Of a stretch of 64,000 nucleotides of DNA, positions 38,601 to 46,835 are shown piece after piece. Origin of the DNA: an uncultured Eggerthellaceae bacterium (lineage in GTDB: Bacteria > Actinomycetota > Coriobacteriia > Coriobacteriales > Eggerthellaceae). The notes under the pieces were generated by a model that saw only the letters and a list, made by a program, of their open reading frames with translations, did not search any database and was not told where the DNA came from. Both the position numbers and the translations under genes were made by a program. Position 1 is the stretch's first letter, and the number at the start of each line of letters is the position of its first letter. The stretch lies in assembly GCA_944320405.1 (NCBI GenBank), contig CALUHI010000016.1, forward strand, positions 1 through 64,000, given 5' to 3'.

Positions 38601-41346
38601 TACCGCTGGACTGGGCACCCTTGACGCGACCGCCCTCTCGGCGTTCGCGCCTTCCGAAGCGCTCGGCACGCCTGTCGACAAGAAGGAGCGCAAACGGCTG
38701 ATGCGCGAGGCGAAAGCGGAGAAGCGGCGACTGGCCAAAGAGGAGCGCGAAATGCGCAAGACGTCGCAGGCCGCCGACATCCAACGCCAGCTCAAAGCGC
38801 GCGACAAGCAGCTCCAGCAGCGGCACCGCGCCGCGAAGCGCGCCCGCGCCATGAGCGACGACGTTCTCGGATGGCTTCCATGGGACGCGATATTCTCCGA
38901 CGGCACGTGCGTTGTGGTCCAGCCGAAGAAGAACGGCATCGGGCTTTACAGCGAGACCATCGAGTTCGACGACATCTCCTACCAGACGGCGCGCCGCACC
39001 GATCAGGAAATGGTGTTCGACCGCATGTGCGGCCTTTTGGAGGAATACGGCCCCGACAAGTCGATCCAGTACACCGTCTGGAACGAGCCGGTCGCCATCG
39101 GGCGGCTCGACACGGATTTCTTCGATGTCGAAGCGCAGCCCGAACAACTTGCTCCGTACGCGGCCGAGGCCAACGCGGTCATCGAGCGCAAGATGGCCGA
39201 AGGAAAATCAACGCTTCGTCGCCGTCGTTTCGTGACGTATTCGACTGGCGCGTACTCCCTTGCTGACGCGGTGCGAAGCCTCGCCTCGATGCGAACGAAG
39301 GTGTCCGACGCGCTCGGCGAGATCGGAGCCGGCACGCACCTTCTCGACGGTGCGGCGCGCGCCGCCGCAATCGCTCGCCTTTTGCGCCCGGACACGCCGT
39401 TCGACTTTTCTTACGAGCGCGACATCACCGCCGAGAACGGCCTCACGGTGAAGGATTTCGTCGCCCCGCAAGTGATCGACTTCAAGGCTTACAACAACAC
39501 GCGCGACGACACGTTCTTCGTCGTCGATGGCAAGACGTTCGGGCAGGTGCTCGTCGTCCGCACGATCACGCGCCTTACCGATTCCGCTTTCGCATCCATC
39601 GTCGATCTGCCGATCCCGCTTGCGGTGACGTGGCATCTGCAAGGATGGGACCAGGCCAAAGCGCTTTTGTTCGCCGCACAGCGGAGCAACTGGATCGACG
39701 CGGAGATAATCTCCGAGCAGCAAAGCGCGCTGCGGCGCGGATACGACGGCTCGATCGTGCCGTATGCGCTGTCGCATTCGAAAGCCGAAGCGCGCGAGGT
39801 GCTTGACGGCCTGGAGAACCGAGGCCAGAACCTCTACGACTTCACAGCGCTTATCTGCACGTGGGCTGACTCGATCGGCGAGCTTACCGATCAGGCTGTT
39901 CAGATCATCGACACGGCGCGCGCCCATGGCCTCGTCGTGGAGGTTCTGCCCAAACGCCAGCGCCAAGGCCTCTCTTCGATGCTTCCGGTCGGCGCGAACT
40001 CGGTGGAGGTGTCTCGCCTTCTCAACACTGCGCAGTGCGCACTGCTTTCGCCTTTCGCCACAGCGGAAAGCTACATGGTGCCGGGACGAGAGTACATCGG
40101 CGTGAACAAGCTTTCCAACAACCCGGTCGGCATCGACATCAAATCGCTCAAGAATCCGAGCGGGCTTGTTTCCGGCAAGCCGCGCAGCGGCAAGAGCTTC
40201 GCCGTCAAGCAGCTCATCATGTCGGTCATCATGGGCCATCCGCCCATCGAGGCCGCCAAGGCTCCGCGTGACTGCCAGAAATGCGGATGGCTCGGAATCA
40301 CCGAGGCGGACGCCTGCCCCAAGTGCGGCGCAGAGCTTCCCGAGGCGATGGCGGACCAGATCATCATCCTGGACCCCGCAGCCGAGTACGAGCCTTCAAC
40401 CGAGGCGGCGGGCGGGCGCGTGTTCCGCATGATGGCCGGCACGGACACCCACTTCAACCTGTTCGCGGTCAACGGCGCTGAGAAGGACGGCGTGGACGAG
40501 CGCGTGATGGCGCAGAAGATCAGCGCCGTCTGCGCGTTCACCGCCGCCATGGCGCACGAGGCGGGAGCTGCGCTTTCCGACGAGGAGCGCTCGATCATCA
40601 CGCGCTGCGTGTCGCAGGCTTACGAGGATGCGGGCGCGCGCGGCGAGGTGCCGATCCTGCAGGACTTCTACGAATCGCTCAAGCGCCAGCCCGAGGACGT
40701 GGCCCAGCGCTTGGCGCTCCGCTACGAGCGTTTCGTCACCGGCCCGAACAGCTTCCTCAACCACCAGAGCAACGTCGATTGGGGACGCCGCGTGATCGAC
40801 ATGTCGATCAAGGACTTGCCCGACGACATGCGCACGCCGGTTCTGATCGCCGAGCTTGAGGCTGTGCGCCAGCAGGTGTTCCACAACTTCGATCGCGGCA
40901 TCACGACGTGGCTGTTCGTGGACGAGCTGCAATCGCTTCTGCGCCACCAGGAGGTCGTCGACTACCTGACGCGTTTCTGGAGCGAGCTGCCGAAGTTCAA
41001 CCTGATCGCCATCGGGATCGTTCAGAACGCGAACCTGATCGCGAAGAACCGTTCGACCGCGACCATCGCGGCGAACTCGGACTTCTGCCTGCTGTTTGCG
41101 CAAAGCGCTGAGGACGCCGAGGCGTGGGCAAGGCTGAAGGGGCTTTCGGAGTCCGAGCTGAAGCACATCGACGAGACCGTGAAGCCCGGCGAGGGACTTG
41201 TTCTCGCAGGCAAGCTCCACATCCCCATTCGCGGCGAATGGCCGCAGGGCCTCATGTACGACCTGATGAACACCAAGGCAAGCGAGGTGGCGGAAAAGAA
41301 GCTCAAGGAGCGCTTCGAAGCCGCCCGGAAGGGATTGACGAATTAG
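38488..41346 (+). CDS. VirB4-type conjugation ATPase with zinc-ribbon insert
   Basis: 952 residues. It energises assembly of the transfer channel at the membrane. The N-terminal 130 residues are Ala/Lys/Arg-rich. The VirB4 N-domain (about 140-520) is followed by the RecA-like motor: Walker A GKPRSGKS at 563-570, Walker B TWLFVDELQSLL with D812-E813, and FWSELPKFNLIAIGIVQN. Directly after the Walker A helix there is a four-Cys zinc ribbon (C596, C599, C610, C613) that ordinary VirB4 lacks, before IIILDPAAEYE. The coupling protein has a comparable insert. ATG 38488 has a strong SD and overlaps prgI by 113 bp. Confidence 0.92.
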   Translation: MFGRKKTAKTPAAQSAPLTQSSPEQELSACAQATSLADTAGLGTLDATALSAFAPSEALGTPVDKKERKRLMREAKAEKRRLAKEEREMRKTSQAADIQRQLKARDKQLQQRHRAAKRARAMSDDVLGWLPWDAIFSDGTCVVVQPKKNGIGLYSETIEFDDISYQTARRTDQEMVFDRMCGLLEEYGPDKSIQYTVWNEPVAIGRLDTDFFDVEAQPEQLAPYAAEANAVIERKMAEGKSTLRRRRFVTYSTGAYSLADAVRSLASMRTKVSDALGEIGAGTHLLDGAARAAAIARLLRPDTPFDFSYERDITAENGLTVKDFVAPQVIDFKAYNNTRDDTFFVVDGKTFGQVLVVRTITRLTDSAFASIVDLPIPLAVTWHLQGWDQAKALLFAAQRSNWIDAEIISEQQSALRRGYDGSIVPYALSHSKAEAREVLDGLENRGQNLYDFTALICTWADSIGELTDQAVQIIDTARAHGLVVEVLPKRQRQGLSSMLPVGANSVEVSRLLNTAQCALLSPFATAESYMVPGREYIGVNKLSNNPVGIDIKSLKNPSGLVSGKPRSGKSFAVKQLIMSVIMGHPPIEAAKAPRDCQKCGWLGITEADACPKCGAELPEAMADQIIILDPAAEYEPSTEAAGGRVFRMMAGTDTHFNLFAVNGAEKDGVDERVMAQKISAVCAFTAAMAHEAGAALSDEERSIITRCVSQAYEDAGARGEVPILQDFYESLKRQPEDVAQRLALRYERFVTGPNSFLNHQSNVDWGRRVIDMSIKDLPDDMRTPVLIAELEAVRQQVFHNFDRGITTWLFVDELQSLLRHQEVVDYLTRFWSELPKFNLIAIGIVQNANLIAKNRSTATIAANSDFCLLFAQSAEDAEAWARLKGLSESELKHIDETVKPGEGLVLAGKLHIPIRGEWPQGLMYDLMNTKASEVAEKKLKERFEAARKGLTN

Positions 41347-41437
41347 CCGCTTCACCGACATAGGCGGAAGAGAGGTCGGCGAGCGCCGGCCCGCAAACGA
41401 GCTTGAGCCCGAGCGCGGCGCCGCTGCGCGCGCCGGC

Positions 41438-43240
41438 GTGAGCAAAGCTGAGGCCCCGTCTGCTTCTGCAGGCGTTGGCTACGCACGCGCCGGCTCGGCG
41501 ATGGCGTTCGATGAAGGAGTGGCCGACGAGTCTTCGATGCGCCCGCGTCCCGGCGAGCCGGGAGAGGCGGGCTTCGAAAACGGCCGCGAGGCTGGCGGCC
41601 ATGCGCGCACGTTCACCGATCGTGCGCGCGACGCTTCGCAAGACGTCGGCGGTGAAAGCGCTGTGCATGGAGGAACCGATCATGCTCGCGAAGGATCGGA
41701 GCGGCTGAGGTACGAGATGGAGCAGGCCGAAATCCGGATGCAGTCTGGACGGCTTGCAAGCTCCACGCGCCTTGCCCAGGCGGGCGGCGCGGGCGTTGAA
41801 ACCGCATCGCGCGCACTTGACGATTCAGGGCGCGAGGACCTCGGCGACGATGCAGGCGCTGACGCTTCCCGCATAGCAAGGCAGGCTGCTGACAAGGCCC
41901 TGGAAGCCGCCAGGTCATCCCAAGCTGCGTCGGCCGTTGCCGATGAGGCAGCAGCCTCCACGGGAAGATTCGCCGAAGCCGCGCGCGAAGCAAAGAGCGC
42001 GAAGAAGGCGACCGGCGGCATCGCGCGCCTCCGCGCGAAGATAGCCGCGCAGCGCATGGCGGCTCGCGCCTCTCAAAACGAGGCGGCGCGCGTTGCGTCC
42101 GGAACCGCCGCGAAAGCCATCCGCATCGCTTCGCCTGCAAAGGCGGTACTTTGGCCTGCGGCAATGGTCCTTCTCGCCATCCTGCTTTTGGTCGGCGTTG
42201 CGCTCGCATTCTCTTCCTGTGCCGGAATCATCGGCGGCATAGACAGCTCCCAGGAAGAGGATGTCGGACCCCTTGAGGGCGTCGAGGCCGAGATCGCGCA
42301 GTTCCTGCTTGACAAGGGACTGGGGGACGTCCAGGTCGCCGCCATCCTTGGAAACATCGTCAACGAGGCCGAGCGCGACGCGAACGGCAACATCGACGTT
42401 GAAAGCAACGTCAACTACGACGGCGTGTTCAGCTATCGGTACGAGCGTGCAGTTGGAATCTTCCAGTACACGCACGCATCGAACTCAATTCCGCCTATGC
42501 GGGGCCATGGATGCATCTACTGCGCGTTCATGGATTGGTGCACCGACAACAACAAGAACTGGGCCGATCTCCAAGCTCAGCTTGAGTTCTTCTGGACGCG
42601 CTACACGGCCTCATGGTGGGCGCGCTCCTACCACATCGTGTCGTCCGCTTCCACCGACCCTCCTGCCGGAACCGCCGTCGGAGGATCGCGTCGCGGGTTC
42701 GAGGAAACTGACGACGTGGCCCAGGCGACCCGCGAGTTCTGCTATGGGTTCGAAGCGCCAGGCGTGCCCCGCATATCCCAGCGCATTGCGGATGCGGAGC
42801 GGTTTTACGAAGCCCTCACCTCTGCATCGTATGTGGAGGCTGCGATCGCGATTGCAGCGGATGACACGCATGGGTACTCGATGGCGAACAGAACGATGAA
42901 TCCGGATGTGGACTGCTCGTCTCTTGTCTACTACGCGATGCTCCAGAGCGGCTATGCGGCCAGCCAGCTCGGCGGAACGTGGCCTTTCACGACCGATACG
43001 ATGCCCTCGATCCTGCCTGGCATCGGCTTCGAGAGGCATGCGTTCACAGACGTCGGATCGCTCAAACGAGGCGACATCCTGCTTCGCAGCGGACACACCG
43101 AAATCTACATCGGCGACGGCCAGAACGTCGGCGCCCATACGAATTATGACGGCGTAGCGGGAGACAGCTCGGGCGAGGAAGTCGACATAAGCCCATGCGG
43201 CACCAACTGGGATTGCTATTACCGCAAGAAGATCGCGTAA
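41438..43240 (+). CDS. Bifunctional cell-wall hydrolase (VirB1/CwlT-like), lysozyme plus NlpC/P60
   Basis: 600 residues from GTG 41438. Residues 1-230 are Ala/Arg/Glu-rich and disordered or helical. A transmembrane helix lies near 234-262. Next is a phage-tail-lysozyme-like domain (about 285-450; AAILGNIVNEAERD with a probable catalytic Glu, then AVGIFQYTH). Last is an NlpC/P60 peptidase (about 465-600; nucleophile C493 in DVDCSSLVYY, H553 in SGHTEIYIG). It opens peptidoglycan for the conjugation channel. The start is doubtful: the frame is open back to the virB4 stop and includes an ATT at 41342 with GGAAGG upstream. Confidence 0.85.
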   Translation: MSKAEAPSASAGVGYARAGSAMAFDEGVADESSMRPRPGEPGEAGFENGREAGGHARTFTDRARDASQDVGGESAVHGGTDHAREGSERLRYEMEQAEIRMQSGRLASSTRLAQAGGAGVETASRALDDSGREDLGDDAGADASRIARQAADKALEAARSSQAASAVADEAAASTGRFAEAAREAKSAKKATGGIARLRAKIAAQRMAARASQNEAARVASGTAAKAIRIASPAKAVLWPAAMVLLAILLLVGVALAFSSCAGIIGGIDSSQEEDVGPLEGVEAEIAQFLLDKGLGDVQVAAILGNIVNEAERDANGNIDVESNVNYDGVFSYRYERAVGIFQYTHASNSIPPMRGHGCIYCAFMDWCTDNNKNWADLQAQLEFFWTRYTASWWARSYHIVSSASTDPPAGTAVGGSRRGFEETDDVAQATREFCYGFEAPGVPRISQRIADAERFYEALTSASYVEAAIAIAADDTHGYSMANRTMNPDVDCSSLVYYAMLQSGYAASQLGGTWPFTTDTMPSILPGIGFERHAFTDVGSLKRGDILLRSGHTEIYIGDGQNVGAHTNYDGVAGDSSGEEVDISPCGTNWDCYYRKKIA

Positions 43241-43247
43241 GGACGGG

Positions 43248-44096
43248 ATGAGAACCATGGATACGTTGAAGGAAATGCTCAGGAACGTGAAGCCGTTGCC
43301 GGTTGCGCTTGCCGCCGCAGCGATCCTGCTTGTCGTGGGGCTCTCCGTTGCGCGATGCACGGCAGTGCATGCGCCTGAGCCGGTCGAAGAAGGGGCCCAG
43401 CAGGGCCAATCAGCAGGAACGGTGGGCACGGCGGCAGCCTCAAGCGTCGAACTCACGCAAGAGCAGTCTGACCTTATCGCCTCCTATTCCGCCGAAGAAC
43501 AGGAGCTTATCGACATCCTGGCAGCGAACGTGTGGACCTCGCAGCGCGAAACCTTGACGCTCACGTTCACACGCGATTCGTTCAGCGAATCGGCTGGCGA
43601 CGGGCAAACCGCAACGCGCACCTTCGCGATTTCGGCGGTCGAGGAAGAGACCGTTGAGGAAACCGGTGCGAACGGCGAGAAATCCCAAACCACGACCCGC
43701 ACGGCCGCGATTCTCACCGACGCAGGCACGTACTTCCTCAAGCTTAATCAGTTCGTCTCGATGGATGGGAGCCCCGACATGTGGTCTGTCGTTTCCGAGG
43801 CGTTCGAGCTCAGCGATTCATACGTTTTGGACGAGGCGTCCAAGGAGCTGTCGGTCCCCGACATGGATGAGGGATTCGCATCGCTGATCGACGGCCGCAC
43901 CGATGTTTTGAAGCAACGGCTCTCCGATTACTGCGCCCAGTTCTACCCCACCGCCAGCGCGATGGAATGGAGCGGCGAGGCTTCGGTGGACTGGAACGAC
44001 CATCTGGTTTCCACGACGTTCACGCTCGACAACACCGCAGCGTCGACCGTCAACGTCACCTACAACACCGAGTCCGGCGAGTTCACGATCGGATAG
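43248..44096 (+). CDS. Membrane-anchored conjugation protein, possibly VirB8-like
   Basis: 282 residues. There is a single transmembrane helix at about 17-37, a Gln/Ala-rich linker, and two extracytoplasmic beta-rich segments (about 80-170 and 205-282). Single-helix anchoring plus external NTF2-like domains is the architecture of VirB8/TcpC proteins, and the operon position between the hydrolase and the VirB6-like gene fits. No lipobox is present (Arg precedes the Cys). No sequence motif proves the family. The start is ATG 43248 or 43257. Confidence 0.45.
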   Translation: MRTMDTLKEMLRNVKPLPVALAAAAILLVVGLSVARCTAVHAPEPVEEGAQQGQSAGTVGTAAASSVELTQEQSDLIASYSAEEQELIDILAANVWTSQRETLTLTFTRDSFSESAGDGQTATRTFAISAVEEETVEETGANGEKSQTTTRTAAILTDAGTYFLKLNQFVSMDGSPDMWSVVSEAFELSDSYVLDEASKELSVPDMDEGFASLIDGRTDVLKQRLSDYCAQFYPTASAMEWSGEASVDWNDHLVSTTFTLDNTAASTVNVTYNTESGEFTIG

Positions 44097-44104
44097 GAGG
44101 GATG

Positions 44105-45118
44105 ATGGGTTTGCAGACAAATAAGGCTTTCCAGGTGCTTGCCGCCAACCGCGTCTTCCACATCGCTGCGCTTGTCTCGTTGTGCGCCATCGCCGCTTTC
44201 GGCACCGTTTTTGCCCTTCCTTCCTCCGCGCACGCGGCAGGTTTGTTCGACATCCCTGGCCAGATCACCGAATGGCTTTTGAACGACATCTTGAAGCCTC
44301 CCCTGGAAGCCATGCTGTCAGGCGCTTGGAACATCATCGGGATGATCGCCGAATCGACCATCCTCACCGCACCGTTCGATGCGATGCTCGGCTCAGGCGG
44401 CTATTCGGTGTTCAATTTGGCTGACGACGTGAACGACACGCTCGTCAAGCCCATCGCGCTTTCCATCCTTGCGCTTGCGATGCTCGTCCAGCTGATCCAC
44501 GTTGCCGGCAAGGCCGACCAGGACGCCGCGATGCCGATTCTGCGCGATCTCGTTCTGATCGCGCTGTTCTACGTGTGCTTCCGTTGGCTGATCAACAACT
44601 CGGCCGATCTGTGCGTGGCGGTCTACACCGACCTCAACGCCATCACCGCCGGCATCGCTGACGCGCCGACGCTCAACAGCAGCAGCGTCGCAATCGGACA
44701 GCTCACCAACATCGGCCAGGTCATCACGATGCTCTTAGTCATCGCCATCGTCTACCTCATGGCGCTTGGCGCCGCTGTCGTGACGATCGTCATGGCTTAC
44801 ATGCGCGCGTTCCAGCTCTACGTGTTCGCAGCGTTCGCGCCGATCCCGCTAGCGCTTCTCGGGTTCGAGCAGACAAGGCAGTACGGCATCGGCTTCATCA
44901 AGAACTTCGTCGCTCTTGTGCTCGCCGGAGCCGTGATGGTGTTTCTTCTGTACTGCTTCCCCCTTCTTGTGAACGCAGGTTTGTCTACGGGGCTGTTCGG
45001 CACGAGCTGGACCCCGGGATCGTTGCTCGGGCCCGTGACGATGATCGCGCTTTGCCTGCTTCTCATCATCGGAATGCTCAAGTCCGGTTCCATCGCACGT
45101 TCGGTTCTTGGAGAGTAA
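44105..45118 (+). CDS. VirB6/TrbL-like polytopic conjugation protein
   Basis: 337 residues. It begins with a hydrophobic signal-like segment ending at SSAHA-AG. It then has about six transmembrane helices, with a soluble loop between helix 1 and 2 (DIPGQITEWLLNDILKPPL). The C-terminal helix is followed by a short basic tail. The FAPIPLALLGFEQTRQYGIGFIKNF segment is typical of TrbL/VirB6 in Gram-positive elements. It is the central membrane pore protein of the T4SS. ATG 44105 is 4 nt after AGGAGG; the adjacent ATG at 44102 is too close. The stop is 10 bp before ardA. Confidence 0.82.
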   Translation: MGLQTNKAFQVLAANRVFHIAALVSLCAIAAFGTVFALPSSAHAAGLFDIPGQITEWLLNDILKPPLEAMLSGAWNIIGMIAESTILTAPFDAMLGSGGYSVFNLADDVNDTLVKPIALSILALAMLVQLIHVAGKADQDAAMPILRDLVLIALFYVCFRWLINNSADLCVAVYTDLNAITAGIADAPTLNSSSVAIGQLTNIGQVITMLLVIAIVYLMALGAAVVTIVMAYMRAFQLYVFAAFAPIPLALLGFEQTRQYGIGFIKNFVALVLAGAVMVFLLYCFPLLVNAGLSTGLFGTSWTPGSLLGPVTMIALCLLLIIGMLKSGSIARSVLGE

Positions 45119-45128
45119 GGAGGATGCG

Positions 45129-46793
45129 ATGTCCATATCGGTTTGCATCGGGAACTACGGGTACTACAACGAGGGAGAGCTGCGTGACGCGTGGATCGAG
45201 CTTCCCAAAACGCAGGAGCAGATCGACGGGTTCTTGGAAGAGCACGGGCTTCGCGACGCACAGCACGAGGAAACCTACATTTCGGACTACGACGGCATCC
45301 CGTTCGGGCTGCCTTATGGCAACGCGTTTTCCGAGTTCACCCCCCTTGACGACCTCAACCTCCTTGCGAAGAGAATGGATGACCTGTCTGAGCACGACAT
45401 CGAAAAGCTGACCGGCGCGTTCGCGGCAGGTTACGAGACCCCTGATTCGATCATGGAGATTTTGAACATCATCGATCAGGTCGATGAGCTGCCGTTCTTC
45501 CCTTGGCCCGACGACCTTTCCTATAAAAACGACGAAGAGCGCCTGGGGTACGCCATCGCAGATAAGCTCGGAGGGATCGAGCATCTGGACCGCAAAACGC
45601 TGGAATCGCATTTCGACTACGAGGGGTACGGCCGCGAGCTCGACCACTCCGGGTTCACGCTTGGCAAGGAAGGGTTTTTGGACTCCGGCATCGCGAATGT
45701 GCGCGACGGGCTCTACGATGCCGAAGAGATCGTCGAAGAGGCGGCGGCACGCGGGGTGGACGCGACGCTTGGCGACACCCCCGCAGAAGCAGCCAAGCGG
45801 CTTTTGTCCTACCTGGCCGCGTTCGAGTTCGTCGGTTTCGAAGCCGATTTGGAGAGCGACCCGCAGCTCATCGTCGCCGTCGGCAGCATGATCGAGGACT
45901 TGGACGATTCTGAGCGCGAAGCGCTGAGCCTGTATTCGAACCATGCCTCTTTCGGCCTTGGCGTCGAAGAGATCGGCAACATCGTCATGCAGGTCGACGA
46001 CATCAGATACCACCCGTATGCAGCCGATGCCGGCTCGCCCCACGAGCGCCTTGGCGAAACAGTCGTGGGTTGGGATGGCGGGATCTCCGGCGTCCCGCGT
46101 GAGGAGCTTGAACGGCATTTCGACTTCGAGGCGTACGGACGAGCCCTGGCAAACAACTTCTTCATGGGTCCTGGCGGCTATTTCGACGCCGTCGCCGACC
46201 TTCCTGACCGCAACCGTTTCTCCTGCGAAGAGCTGACCGAAGCGATCGAAGAGCGGTGGGCCGCATCGCAGGAGGCTCCATCGGCTGAGCGGACCCAAAG
46301 TCCCATTGCGCAGGCGCACGGCATCGGAGGCCCCAAGATAACGGGACATGAGCCGATCGAGAAAACCGGTTATTTGGGGCATGAGGCTTACAGCTACCCC
46401 GCCGCCGACAACCCGCACGGACGTTTCGCGTTCGCCACGAAAGAAGAGAGCCAGGCGGCGATGGAGCGCGACTTCAAAGCGCTCGATTCGCAGCTCCATG
46501 CGTTCTGCCATGACGCGGACGCCCCGCTCGCGTTCGGCTCGCCTGAAGAGCAGTTCCATGCCATGCGCACCCTCGCCGCCTGGCATGGAGGTGGCGAGCA
46601 GACGCCGGAGCTCAAAGACGCGATATGGGTGCGCGAGCTCGACGTGAAGGATGCGATGGCTGACCGCGGCCTGTTCTGGAACGCGACTCGCGGCGTGATA
46701 GGGCCTATGAAGGCGACGGACGATCCCGGCATGCCTTCGTATCCAGCGCCGTCGCGCAGCAGCGTCGCGCGGGCCAAAGGCGCGTCGCGCTAG
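45129..46793 (+). CDS. ardA: ArdA-type antirestriction protein with duplicated domain
   Basis: 554 residues, about three times a standard ArdA (about 165). Residues 1-190 are a complete ArdA: IGNYGYYNEGELRDAWIEL at the N-terminus, then DDLNLLAKRMDDL, and the C-terminal subdomain ERLGYAIADKLGG...LESHFDYEGYGREL. About 225-350 repeats the middle and C-terminal subdomains (ERLGETVVGWDGG...LERHFDFEAYGRAL). The last 180 residues are of unknown type with a C-terminal basic tail. ArdA mimics DNA with its acidic surface and blocks type I restriction when the element enters a new host. It has SD AGGAGG with 5-nt spacing. Confidence 0.88.
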   Translation: MSISVCIGNYGYYNEGELRDAWIELPKTQEQIDGFLEEHGLRDAQHEETYISDYDGIPFGLPYGNAFSEFTPLDDLNLLAKRMDDLSEHDIEKLTGAFAAGYETPDSIMEILNIIDQVDELPFFPWPDDLSYKNDEERLGYAIADKLGGIEHLDRKTLESHFDYEGYGRELDHSGFTLGKEGFLDSGIANVRDGLYDAEEIVEEAAARGVDATLGDTPAEAAKRLLSYLAAFEFVGFEADLESDPQLIVAVGSMIEDLDDSEREALSLYSNHASFGLGVEEIGNIVMQVDDIRYHPYAADAGSPHERLGETVVGWDGGISGVPREELERHFDFEAYGRALANNFFMGPGGYFDAVADLPDRNRFSCEELTEAIEERWAASQEAPSAERTQSPIAQAHGIGGPKITGHEPIEKTGYLGHEAYSYPAADNPHGRFAFATKEESQAAMERDFKALDSQLHAFCHDADAPLAFGSPEEQFHAMRTLAAWHGGGEQTPELKDAIWVRELDVKDAMADRGLFWNATRGVIGPMKATDDPGMPSYPAPSRSSVARAKGASR

Positions 46794-46835
46794 GGAGCTG
46801 ATGGATGGACGGACGGATCGGGAAGGAGGAAGGCT

